The notes beneath the pieces are model-generated. The model made no database searches. It was not told where the DNA came from and worked only from the letters and a program-made list of their open reading frames with translations. From the NCBI RefSeq assembly GCF_036711975.1, contig NC_091973.1, positions 15,500,001-15,564,000 on the forward strand: a DNA stretch of 64,000 bases, written 5' to 3'. Of the stretch, positions 1 to 7,514 are shown in pieces; position 1 is the first letter of the stretch, and the number at the start of each line of letters is the position of its first letter. The translations under genes and the position numbers were made by a program. The stretch comes from Onthophagus taurus. Its lineage: Eukaryota > Arthropoda > Insecta > Coleoptera > Scarabaeidae.

Positions 1-665
1 TAATTATGTCTATGCGCGCTGGTATATTGTAAAATCGCTTTATATTGTTTTAAATCATCATCTGTGTAGTGTTTAGGTTCCTTTAATTGTATGAGCTCAT
101 ATAGACCGGGGGTAGCTTGAAATTGTTTTTCACCACCTATGATAATATGGGATGGCTTAAATTGAACTGCCTTCGATCCAATCTTCCATCCGTTATCGCC
201 AGAGGAGCGCCGTATACCCATCCTATCATCAATAATCCCCCTTTTAAGATAATATTGCTGAATTTGGAGCGGTAAATTTTCAATTGAGGTCTCATCAGAC
301 TTTACTTTCGATTCAGGTGTTAGTAGTAATTTCCTTTTTTTCACACTAACTCCGGACAAGGTGGGGGTTTTAAATTCTTCGATTCCCTCATCATCAGGTT
401 TTAACCCTATCGGTGGTGGTGGTGGGTAGTGGTGATGGAAATGTGTAGCTTTATTTCCATCGTTTAATTTATTAGTGATGTCCTTCAGCGGTTCAAGCAA
501 CGGTTGATGAAGTTTAGCGATGAGTTTATCATCTCTATCACGACCGAGTTTAAGAGCCAGATACTTTTTCTTAATATTATTCGTTATACTAATTATAGCT
601 TTATCTCTTTCACGCATTGATTTCATAACATCCTTATTATTAGATCGATTATGTGATGGTGACAT
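1..665 (-). CDS. DUF8207-like Maverick-associated protein, partial at left edge
   Basis: An open frame of 221 codons begins with ATG at 665 and runs leftward out of the window, so the C-terminus is missing. The N-terminus is basic and probably helical (IKKKYLALKLGRDRDDK near residues 32-48). A histidine/proline-rich linker follows (HFHHHYPPPPPIG), then a C-terminal block containing GWKIGSKAVQF, ATPGLYELI and YTDDDLKQYKAIL. From memory this pattern matches the DUF8207 family, which occurs in arthropod genomes next to Maverick-like genes; its function is unknown. The gene lies 37 bp downstream of the packaging ATPase on the same strand, so the two may share a transcript. There are no internal stops. 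The family assignment is from recall and should be read as likely rather than proven. Confidence 0.6.
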   Translation of the reverse strand, partial: MSPSHNRSNNKDVMKSMRERDKAIISITNNIKKKYLALKLGRDRDDKLIAKLHQPLLEPLKDITNKLNDGNKATHFHHHYPPPPPIGLKPDDEGIEEFKTPTLSGVSVKKRKLLLTPESKVKSDETSIENLPLQIQQYYLKRGIIDDRMGIRRSSGDNGWKIGSKAVQFKPSHIIIGGEKQFQATPGLYELIQLKEPKHYTDDDLKQYKAILQYTSAHRHN

Positions 666-702
666 GTTTACATTGTGAAAACCTATGTATGAATAATTAA
701 AT

Positions 703-1383
703 TTAGTCTAGGTGGAGAAATTTATCCATTCCCATACGGTATCTACCATTTTTAATTTCAAAATCCTTCATAATAATCATCGGTGTGTACGGCCCACCAT
801 CATTCCAACACCGAATGCAAACCTCTTTGAAAACATCAAATTTCATATCGGTGTTAACGTGTTCATCATATACATGTTTCAAATTAAGCTCATCCTGTTT
901 GAATAACATTAAAACATTAGCGTTATCCCTAATTAAATGTTTAGGTATTCTCGTATAAGTTTGTGTAAGATAAAATGAATCAATGTTTTTATGTCTACCC
1001 ATACAAAAAAACGCTCGAATCCTGTCTTGTTTATCACACGCTACGTCATCAAATATAAAGATTGAGTTCTCTTTAGCTTCAGCTGGATCGACAACTGATT
1101 CATTATCTGCAAAGCGATAAAGCCCCACATCTGGTAGCCGTTTTAAAACCTTTTCTAACAATTCATATTTCGGTTGATGTAGTGATTTAGAATAGATGTA
1201 AATGTTTTCAAATTTTAAACCATTTATATCGAAAATAAGATTTAGCATTAAATTTGTTTTCCCACATCCGCTTGGACCGCATACTATCGCCCGCAAACTA
1301 TTCGGCATGAGCTCACCATGACGTTGACGTCGATCGGATGTAGATTGAGTCATCACCAGCCGATCTAGATCGATGGATGACAT
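703..1383 (-). CDS. FtsK/HerA-type genome-packaging ATPase
   Basis: This P-loop NTPase would pump viral DNA into preformed capsids. It shows a Walker A motif GPSGCGKT at residues 36-43 and a Walker B IFIFDDVA near residue 110, in a 226-aa protein of normal size for Maverick/adintovirus packaging ATPases. The frame stays open back to an ATG at 1437, but I prefer the ATG at 1383 (MSSIDLDRLV): the longer form would cover most of the divergent intergenic region. It is divergent from the PLA2-like gene (ATG at 1492), leaving about 108 bp that must hold promoters for both. No stops or frameshifts are present. The packaging role rests on the family and on the capsid genes alongside it. Confidence 0.87.
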   Translation of the reverse strand: MSSIDLDRLVMTQSTSDRRQRHGELMPNSLRAIVCGPSGCGKTNLMLNLIFDINGLKFENIYIYSKSLHQPKYELLEKVLKRLPDVGLYRFADNESVVDPAEAKENSIFIFDDVACDKQDRIRAFFCMGRHKNIDSFYLTQTYTRIPKHLIRDNANVLMLFKQDELNLKHVYDEHVNTDMKFDVFKEVCIRCWNDGGPYTPMIIMKDFEIKNGRYRMGMDKFLHLD

Positions 1384-1491
1384 AGACAGCGATGGATGCT
1401 TTACAATGCGCATTATGCTACTAAATATGAAACACACCCCACATCAACTATATATTTGTTGGAAACTTTAAAATACCACCATTTCAATGTG
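1384..1491. promoter_or_regulatory. divergent intergenic region, probable bidirectional promoter
   Basis: These 108 bp separate the start codons of the ATPase (minus strand) and the PLA2-like protein (plus strand). The region is AT-rich and contains tatatatttg near 1449. No other space exists for upstream elements of either gene, so promoter function is inferred from layout alone. Confidence 0.4.
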
Positions 1492-2451
1492 ATGTTCATA
1501 CGTGATAACAGCATCATATCATCACCTACAACGTTAGGAGGAGGAGGTGGTTTTAATACGCTTATCAACAAACTACCAATCGAGTTACACGTTCCAGGCT
1601 ATCAATTTTGTGGACCGGGCACAAAATTAAAGAAGCGTCTAGCACGTGGGGATACTGGTATTAACCCGCTAGATCGTGCTTGTAGAGAAGACGATATAGC
1701 GTATTCTAATAGTAATACTTTAGATCGACGTCACGAAGCCGATAAGCGTTTGGAGGAAAACGCTTGGGAAAGAGTTAAGGCTAAAGACTCAACGTTTGGT
1801 GAAAAGGCATCAGCTTGGATGGTTACAAACGTTATGAAAGCAAAACGAAAATTAGGCCTCGGCCATAAAAGGCGGAGTCGTCGTCAAACTAAACCAAAAC
1901 CGCCGTCAACGGGCGTCTTAAAAAGAAAAATTTCGAAGAAAAAAAAACGATGTGAAAAAGAAAATATAATTCGAGGAGTAGAAAAAGGAGGAGCTTTAAA
2001 ATATAAATCTAATAAACCGCTAGCATTTAAACGCACGCTTGTAAACCGCATAGTTAAAGATCTACCAAAATCTACTGATAATTTACGGGAAGCAGCTCAA
2101 TTAGCGCTAAAGAGCGCTCGTATAGCCGTGAAAACTGTTGGTGGTAGGAAAAAAATAAAAATCCCTCGAGCAATACCGTTACCGATTAAAAGGGGAGGTA
2201 TTCTTCCAATTTTACCTGCCATATTTGCTGGGCTTTCAGCCCTCGGAGCATTATCCGGTGGTACGGCAGGAGTGTATCGGGCTATAAAGAGTGGGCAGGA
2301 GGCTAAAGAGAAATTAGAAGAGGCTGAACGGCATAATAAACAGATGGAAGCTATCGCAATAGGTAAATCGGGTAATGGTCTCTACATCAAGAAATATAAA
2401 AAAGGATTGGGTTTATATTTAAGTAAAAAAAAGAAACAAAAAAACTTGTAG
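1492..2451 (+). CDS. phospholipase A2-like minor virion protein
   Basis: The N-terminal 75 residues resemble the phospholipase A2 domain of parvovirus VP1 and related Maverick proteins: a calcium-loop GPG at residues 41-43 and a helix DRACREDDIAY at 61-71. In this family the helix carries a catalytic His-Asp pair; here the His position is Asp67, so activity is doubtful. A long lysine/arginine-rich middle follows, then a Gly/Ala-rich hydrophobic stretch (GGILPILPAIFAGLSALGAL, near residues 232-251) and a coiled, charged tail ending in poly-lysine, as expected of a membrane-active minor capsid component. I chose ATG 1492; the frame is open from 1396, but the earlier start would overlap the divergent promoter region. 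The frame ends at TAG 2449-2451, just after an A AAA AAC heptamer that could shift ribosomes into the protease frame. Confidence 0.82.
   Translation: MFIRDNSIISSPTTLGGGGGFNTLINKLPIELHVPGYQFCGPGTKLKKRLARGDTGINPLDRACREDDIAYSNSNTLDRRHEADKRLEENAWERVKAKDSTFGEKASAWMVTNVMKAKRKLGLGHKRRSRRQTKPKPPSTGVLKRKISKKKKRCEKENIIRGVEKGGALKYKSNKPLAFKRTLVNRIVKDLPKSTDNLREAAQLALKSARIAVKTVGGRKKIKIPRAIPLPIKRGGILPILPAIFAGLSALGALSGGTAGVYRAIKSGQEAKEKLEEAERHNKQMEAIAIGKSGNGLYIKKYKKGLGLYLSKKKKQKNL
2439..2445 (+). other. candidate -1 ribosomal frameshift site (A AAA AAC)
   Basis: The heptamer is in the correct phase (X XXY YYZ) for the PLA2-like frame: codons CAA AAA AAC TTG TAG. A -1 slip here enters the protease frame directly, which is open from 2427 and lacks an ATG until 2538. 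Downstream I see only a weak 4-bp stem (GTAG/CTAC, 2448-2460); a stronger stimulator was not identified. Confidence 0.5.
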
Positions 2452-2828
2452 ATAGGCTACCCAACAGACCTCTAACAAATCTTGATATAATTCAATTCGT
2501 TAAAGCTCTAAAAATTTCAAATTTTCGCGGTGTATTTATGCGGAATGAATTACCTAAGAGCGGTCCTAAATATAAGGAATCAGCAGTTATAAATTTAGAT
2601 GATCGAAACGGTCGCGGAACCCATTGGGTAGCCTATAAAAAGAATGGTAATCAAGCGTTGTACTTCGACAGCTATGGCGATCTTAAACCTCCCTTTGAAC
2701 TACTGAATTATTTGAAAAATTGTCGAATTGTGTACAATCATGAAAATTTTCAAAAAGAGAACCCCTTTAACTGTGGACATTTATGTATAAATTTCCTGTT
2801 AAACACCGAAAACTCATCATTTGATTAA
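2445..2828 (+). CDS. adenain-like cysteine protease
   Basis: This is the virion maturation protease of the adenovirus/Maverick type, expected to cleave capsid precursors during assembly. The catalytic residues are visible in order: His in GTHWVAY, Asp in LYFDSYG, and Cys in NPFNCGHLCINFLL. The conserved N-terminal block (RPLTNLDIIQF to FRGVFMRNELP) lies upstream of the first ATG at 2538, so initiation there would remove a conserved segment. The frame is open from 2427 without ATG and is in -1 phase relative to the preceding gene, so I start the feature at the possible frameshift point. At about 127 residues it is shorter than adenovirus adenain (about 200). It ends two bases before the penton-like gene. 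An alternative is that an indel in the A-run broke a former fusion or start. Confidence 0.8.
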   Translation, partial: LVDRLPNRPLTNLDIIQFVKALKISNFRGVFMRNELPKSGPKYKESAVINLDDRNGRGTHWVAYKKNGNQALYFDSYGDLKPPFELLNYLKNCRIVYNHENFQKENPFNCGHLCINFLLNTENSSFD

Positions 2829-2830
2829 AA

Positions 2831-3610
2831 ATGTCTCAAACGTTCACACTGGTTGGTAGAAAAAGCGAAATTTCTGAAGATTATTATCCACTAATAGATT
2901 TGAATCCTAAATTAAACTACTCTTTGGGGCTTATTGGATTCCACACCTACAATAGTATACCTAATATTGAAGAAGGAGTTAACAATATATTTTATTTTAC
3001 TGAAGAAAACGCGATAAATTCCGCTCGACAAGCGATTATAGACGTGGGACCAGCAATAAATGTTATCACAATTCCTACAGGTTCTTACGAAATTACTGAT
3101 ATCGAGAAATATTTACAAAAAGAGATTCTACGAATTGTTGGTTTAGATGATACCGTTGACGATCCTAATAAGTATTTCACCCTCAAAGCTAATAATAATA
3201 CCTTAAAGTGCGAATTAAAGAGCGATTATTTTGGGGTTGATTTTTCTAAGCCTAATACGTTAGCTTCGGTATTGGGGTTTTCCGAGGGTAGAACTCTACC
3301 TGCAGGTATAAAACACTACTCCGATCTCCCAGTCAACATAATTCGCGTAACAACCATTAGAGTGGAGTGTAATATAATTTCTGGGTCATACTACAACAGC
3401 AAGCTATCACATACTTTATACGAATTTGCTCCAACGGTGGATCCTGGTTTCAGTATAAATATTGAACCTAGGAACCCCATCTATTTACCAATCAATTCAG
3501 ACAACGCGATATCGAACATCACAATTAGATTGCTCGATCAGCGTGGTAATTTGGTTAATTTTCGAGGTGAAGAAATAGTTGTTAGGTTAGAATTGAAACG
3601 TACAATATAA
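2831..3610 (+). CDS. penton-like minor capsid protein (single jelly roll)
   Basis: A 259-aa protein matching the pattern of Maverick/adintovirus penton-type minor capsid proteins, which form fivefold vertices with a single jelly roll fold. Recognisable blocks are LIGFHTYNSIPNI near residues 36-48, IPTGSYEITDIEKYL near 84-98, LGFSEG in the middle, VECNIISGSY, and the C-terminal IYLPIN and NFRGEEIV segments. No transmembrane segment or signal peptide is evident. It sits between protease and major capsid genes, with TAA of this gene overlapping the ATG of the next (taatg at 3608-3612), suggesting coupled or polycistronic expression. The frame is undamaged. Assignment rests on pattern and gene order; I could not align it. 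Confidence 0.78.
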   Translation: MSQTFTLVGRKSEISEDYYPLIDLNPKLNYSLGLIGFHTYNSIPNIEEGVNNIFYFTEENAINSARQAIIDVGPAINVITIPTGSYEITDIEKYLQKEILRIVGLDDTVDDPNKYFTLKANNNTLKCELKSDYFGVDFSKPNTLASVLGFSEGRTLPAGIKHYSDLPVNIIRVTTIRVECNIISGSYYNSKLSHTLYEFAPTVDPGFSINIEPRNPIYLPINSDNAISNITIRLLDQRGNLVNFRGEEIVVRLELKRTI

Positions 3611-3828
3611 TGGGATTAATATTTTTGACGGAAGGCAGCAGCAGCGATCCTCAACGACATCAACATCCTTCGACTACAAAAAAACGTTATAACTCGATTG
3701 GAAAGAAGGGTTCTAGAGCAGTATACAAAAAGACATCATTGCGAGCGGACAACCGACGTTTCCTCGAGAAACTGGGTTATCATGTCAACAAAAAAATTAA
3801 ATATATACCGCGAACCTATCACGGATAA
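3610..3828 (+). CDS. small basic protein between capsid genes
   Basis: A 72-aa protein rich in Lys, Arg and His, with a C-terminal block NRRFLEKLGYHVNKKIKYIP. Its ATG shares one base with the stop codon of the penton-like gene, and its 3' end overlaps the likely start of the major capsid gene (3782) by 47 bp in a different frame. Basic charge and position suggest a DNA-condensing core or minor capsid peptide, but that is inference. It could also be a fortuitous frame created by the capsid gene leader. I lean towards a real gene because it begins exactly at the upstream stop and fills an otherwise empty gap. Confidence 0.5.
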   Translation: MGLIFLTEGSSSDPQRHQHPSTTKKRYNSIGKKGSRAVYKKTSLRADNRRFLEKLGYHVNKKIKYIPRTYHG

Positions 3829-5023
3829 TTCCATAGCTAGAGAGGAAGTGCATAGCTATCATCCATCTACAAATTCTTTTGAAAACAATGATGTATTTAT
3901 CATCGAGTTGAACCAAGAAGACGTCCTATTTTCATTTTTTGAAAGCTATCTACGCATCGAAGGTAATTTTACAAAAACTTTAGGTGATCCTGCTAATGAT
4001 GTTATTCAATTAACACATAACCTACCAACTTTTCTATTTGAATACATCGCATTTGAGCATAATGGAACGGAAATTGAGCGGGTTCGAGAGCCAGGTTTAA
4101 CATCACTCATTCGAACTCTACTCCAATTAAACGATGTGGAGTGTAAAACTTTAGAAATCGCTGGTTTAAAATGGCCGCCTGAAGGAGATCTACCAACGGT
4201 GGATGCAAACAACAATTTCATGTTTCAAATACCACTTAGTCATATATTCGGTCTATTCCGAGATTATAATCACATTATGCGAGGACGTTTTAAATTCAGA
4301 TTTGTTAGAAGTCGGACGGACTCTAATTGCTACAAAGCCACATCAAACGTCAAAGCAAAACCTAGTAGTGCAAAGTTTGCTATAAAAACGGTTACATTGT
4401 TAGCAAAACATGTCTATCCTAGCCCAACGATAAAAATGAAGCTTTTAGATGGTTTAAATAAAAATTCAAATATTCTAGTACCATTTCGTAAATGGTCCTT
4501 TTACGAGCTACCATCAATGCGAAAAGGTAATAAGGAGATATGGTCGGTCACATCAACGTCCAACAGGGGTCGACCTCAATACGTTATAGTTGGGTTTCAA
4601 ACTAAGAGAAAAGATCACGTCGCTTCCGACTGCACTTTCTTCGATCACTTAAACATCGTTGATCTTAAAGTATATCTTAACTCATACTGTTATCCGTTCG
4701 AATCTATGAATTTAAACTTCGCAAAGGAAAATTATGTGGAATTATATAAAATGTACACCGAGTTTCAACCCTACATTTGGGAATCTTCGCGAAAACAGCC
4801 GCTTATGGATTTCAAAAGCTTTAAAGAGAGATCGTTGTTTGTTGTTGATACTACAAAAAATAATGATGAAGAAGCAGCGCCATCTACTTCATGTGAAGTA
4901 CGTATTGAAATTCAAAGCGATATGGATTTTCCGCCTGATACGAAGGCTTACTGTCTCTTGATACAAGAATCCATGTATGCATATAAACCTTTAAGTGGGG
5001 AGGTATCTATCATTATAAATTAA
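3782..5023 (+). CDS. hexon-like major capsid protein (double jelly roll)
   Basis: This is the probable main shell protein of the virion, of the double jelly roll type found in Mavericks and adintoviruses. The frame is open from ATG 3698, but the segment before 3782 overlaps the small basic gene and has unrelated composition; MSTKKLNIYREP at 3782 gives a 413-aa protein with the family-like beginning. Features in order are NDVFIIELNQEDV and SYLRIEG (first beta strands), a segment on the host-like scaffold FLFEYIAFEHNGTEIERVRE, the middle FRKWSFYELPSM, and the tail DTKAYCLLIQESMYAY. There is no signal peptide or membrane segment. The frame is intact. The length is somewhat short for the family (often 450-600), which may reflect smaller loops. 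Confidence 0.77.
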   Translation: MSTKKLNIYREPITDNSIAREEVHSYHPSTNSFENNDVFIIELNQEDVLFSFFESYLRIEGNFTKTLGDPANDVIQLTHNLPTFLFEYIAFEHNGTEIERVREPGLTSLIRTLLQLNDVECKTLEIAGLKWPPEGDLPTVDANNNFMFQIPLSHIFGLFRDYNHIMRGRFKFRFVRSRTDSNCYKATSNVKAKPSSAKFAIKTVTLLAKHVYPSPTIKMKLLDGLNKNSNILVPFRKWSFYELPSMRKGNKEIWSVTSTSNRGRPQYVIVGFQTKRKDHVASDCTFFDHLNIVDLKVYLNSYCYPFESMNLNFAKENYVELYKMYTEFQPYIWESSRKQPLMDFKSFKERSLFVVDTTKNNDEEAAPSTSCEVRIEIQSDMDFPPDTKAYCLLIQESMYAYKPLSGEVSIIIN

Positions 5024-5041
5024 AGTGCGCTTACTTACCGC

Positions 5042-5557
5042 ATGCTAGTTTACATCAAGATGTTCAAAAGAGCGATCGCAGACCTTCAAGGTTTTCATAT
5101 TAATTCAGACTTTATGGTAAAAGAGTTTACACTTCTTGATCTCACTAGTGATTATGTGGTGCATCTAAACTTGAAGTCTGACATACCATACCAGAGGTTA
5201 TCTACACAAGATCAGCGATCGGTGAGATATTTAGAGCGTAATCACCATAAATTATCGTACAACGATGGATGGATGGAACAATCAGATGGTTTAAATATAA
5301 TTGATGATTTATTATCCAATTATAATCAAATTTACGTTAAGGGTAATCAAAAAGCCCATTTTTTGGAAGCGCGCGCTGGTAGATGTATTATAACCGATAT
5401 TGGAGTCGAATTTGATGAAGACAGTACCAATAAATTAAATTTAACCATCACTCCGTGCTGGTTCCACATTAGTGCCCCAGCAATCTGTTCTCAAAACAAT
5501 GTGTTTATTTTAAAAAAATTTTTGTGTAGTACCCGCTCTAGAGATGTATGCTGTTAA
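5042..5557 (+). CDS. conserved-looking Maverick accessory protein of unknown function
   Basis: A 171-aa protein placed 18 bp after the capsid gene. ATG 5042 and ATG 5060 (MFKRAIADLQ) are both possible; I keep the longer. Visible blocks are VKEFTLLDL, YLERNHHKLSYNDGW, IYVKGNQKAHFL and the cysteines near CRIITDIG and TPCWFH. The pattern reminds me of a protein commonly placed beside capsid genes in arthropod Maverick-like elements, for which an RNase H-like or nuclease fold has been discussed; I cannot confirm that. The last 20 codons run into a 75-bp tandem duplication, so the C-terminus is probably altered or extended relative to relatives. A polyadenylation signal (AATAAA) follows at 5672. 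Confidence 0.55.
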   Translation: MLVYIKMFKRAIADLQGFHINSDFMVKEFTLLDLTSDYVVHLNLKSDIPYQRLSTQDQRSVRYLERNHHKLSYNDGWMEQSDGLNIIDDLLSNYNQIYVKGNQKAHFLEARAGRCIITDIGVEFDEDSTNKLNLTITPCWFHISAPAICSQNNVFILKKFLCSTRSRDVCC

Positions 5558-5649
5558 TCGTTCGCTCTAGATATTGTGTTAATTTTAAAAAATGTTTGTG
5601 TAGTACCCGCTCTAGAGATGTATTCTGTTAATCGTTCGTTCTAAAGATG
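5501..5649 (+). repeat. two-copy 75-bp tandem duplication
   Basis: Units 5501-5575 and 5576-5649 are near-identical, sharing gtgtagtacccgctctagag and ctgttaatcgttcg. The first copy encodes the C-terminus of the upstream gene; the second is in its 3' untranslated region. Confidence 0.85.
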
Positions 5650-5671
5650 TATATATTGGTAAATTCTATGT

Positions 5672-5677
5672 AAATAA
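5672..5677 (+). terminator. polyadenylation signal AATAAA
   Basis: AATAAATAAATATT lies 115 bp after the stop of the 171-aa gene and before the metalloproteinase gene, the right place to end capsid-region transcripts. Confidence 0.45.
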
Positions 5678-5811
5678 ATAAATATTACTTTTTTATTGGA
5701 AACTATTTTTTTATTTTATCCATAATAATTATATAAATCGATAACCTCTTGATATTTAATCATTTACTCACTAACTCTCACACAGTGTAGACGTGGAAAA
5801 AAATTTTAAAT

Positions 5812-7440
5812 ATGAAGGTATTATTGTTGATTCTTTGGATGTATATGTTAAGACATATCACGGGGTTGCTAACCGAGCATGAAGTGGAAATTTATAATAT
5901 TCTAGATAAGTATGGTTATATCAGACAAGATGCTAATGCTGGTACTGGTAAAATAAGCGTGCATAAAACTGAGAATGAAATGTTGAGGGATGGTATAAAT
6001 AATTTCCAAAAATATTTTAATCTCCCAATCACAGGACAAGCAAATTTTGACACCTTGGAGTTACTTTGGACGCCTAGATGTGGTAATGTGGATTTATTCG
6101 AAAATTTAAGTTCCAAACCAATCACGACTCGAAGATGGAATCTATCAACACTTAGATGGAATGTATACACATCTTCATATCCCGGTTTTACAACCGTGGT
6201 GGAAAGAGCCTTTAACGTTTGGTCTAAATACATTAACGTAAAGTTTGAAAGGACGTTTGCGGGCGCTAATATTTTAATAGGTTTCCTATCGAAAAATCAT
6301 ACGTGTATACGAAATTCAACGATATATTGTCGGAGTTCTTTAGATGGTAAAGGGCGCGTGTTAGCTCACGCATACTATCCACATATTAAAAAATCCAAAG
6401 TTGAAATTCATGTAGATTTAGATGAAGATTGGGATATAACCAATACCACAATAGAAGGTAAACATAACCTATTTCTAGTTATGGTGCATGAAATAGGGCA
6501 CGCCTTAGGATTACATCATAATGTACGACTCAACTCGGTGATGCATCCGATTTATGGTAACATAAATATTGAAAATTTCACGTTAAGTCGTGAAGATATT
6601 TATAATATACAACAATTATATGGAAATTCAACAGAAAGTGTAACCACCACTGTTAATCCAACACCTACGTTAAATACAACACCCCCCGCCTATATTACAC
6701 ATTCCCTAACATCTACATCTTCAACACCAACATTGTCGAATCTAGCACACGCGGAGGTATGTGATGTGGACAATAAGTTTTCAGGATTTTTAATTTACAA
6801 TAAACAAATTTATGTATTCTATAAACAATGGGTTTGGTTAATCGATCTAAAAACAAAAAAACCAATTTGGTCTAAACCTGTAAACATTGTGGATTGGATA
6901 CGTCCTTTAAGAGGGGTTTTAAAAGAGGATGATGATTATGTAGTTTCGATAGGTCCTAACGGTCAATTTATATTTATCATACGTGATACAATCTATATAA
7001 TTGAAATTGCTAGTATAACCATACGCTATAAATGGAAATTTTCAGAAACTGATTTAGGTTTAAATGATCAATCTAAGGTTAGAGGTGTTGTAACGAGTAA
7101 TTATGGATTAACATATATATTTTTTGATGATATTTATGCGATTGGGGTGGATGAGTCATTTTACAATAGAAACAAAATTATTACATCAGTTGTCGATCTA
7201 TTTCCTGGGATGCCAACGAAATTTAATGGAGTATACAAAACACCTGATGGTTTATTGAATTTCATCGTTGGAGATAAAATTATTCGTTATGATGAATATT
7301 TAAAGGAAGTTACAGATAGTTTAGATAAAAGTTTATTTATTTTAGGTATATCTTGCCCCTATAAATCTCTATTAGATCAACTTAAATATGTATTATCTGC
7401 GATCATTTCATACAAACTACCAATTCCCGCTGAATATTAA
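5812..7440 (+). CDS. matrix metalloproteinase with hemopexin-like domain
   Basis: A complete 542-aa secreted zinc endopeptidase of the MMP family, which degrades extracellular matrix and basement membrane. In order: a hydrophobic signal peptide (about residues 1-19); a peptidoglycan-binding-like prodomain; the cysteine switch PRCGNVD with Cys90; the zinc site HEIGHALGLHH (His226, Glu227, His230, His236); the Met-turn VMHPIYG (Met244); a Ser/Thr/Pro-rich hinge (about 275-312); and a C-terminal region with Cys317 and Cys515 placed like the single disulphide closing a hemopexin propeller. It has no introns and sits on the same strand among viral genes with similar base composition, so it belongs to the element rather than the host. 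No furin motif is obvious after the switch. MMP genes are known in some large insect DNA viruses; in Mavericks I do not recall one. Confidence 0.92.
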   Translation: MKVLLLILWMYMLRHITGLLTEHEVEIYNILDKYGYIRQDANAGTGKISVHKTENEMLRDGINNFQKYFNLPITGQANFDTLELLWTPRCGNVDLFENLSSKPITTRRWNLSTLRWNVYTSSYPGFTTVVERAFNVWSKYINVKFERTFAGANILIGFLSKNHTCIRNSTIYCRSSLDGKGRVLAHAYYPHIKKSKVEIHVDLDEDWDITNTTIEGKHNLFLVMVHEIGHALGLHHNVRLNSVMHPIYGNINIENFTLSREDIYNIQQLYGNSTESVTTTVNPTPTLNTTPPAYITHSLTSTSSTPTLSNLAHAEVCDVDNKFSGFLIYNKQIYVFYKQWVWLIDLKTKKPIWSKPVNIVDWIRPLRGVLKEDDDYVVSIGPNGQFIFIIRDTIYIIEIASITIRYKWKFSETDLGLNDQSKVRGVVTSNYGLTYIFFDDIYAIGVDESFYNRNKIITSVVDLFPGMPTKFNGVYKTPDGLLNFIVGDKIIRYDEYLKEVTDSLDKSLFILGISCPYKSLLDQLKYVLSAIISYKLPIPAEY

Positions 7441-7514
7441 AAAATGTTTGACATGAAATATAAAGGAGTCAACATCGATCAATCGATTTAGTTTACATTC
7501 AATCTCTTTGCGAA

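Noticed and set aside
1396..1491. Longer N-terminus for the PLA2-like protein
   Set aside because: It would overlap the start of the divergent ATPase and fill the shared promoter region; ATG 1492 is more plausible.
5916..6233. 105-codon minus-strand frame inside the metalloproteinase gene
   Set aside because: Shadow of the plus-strand coding sequence; no family features.
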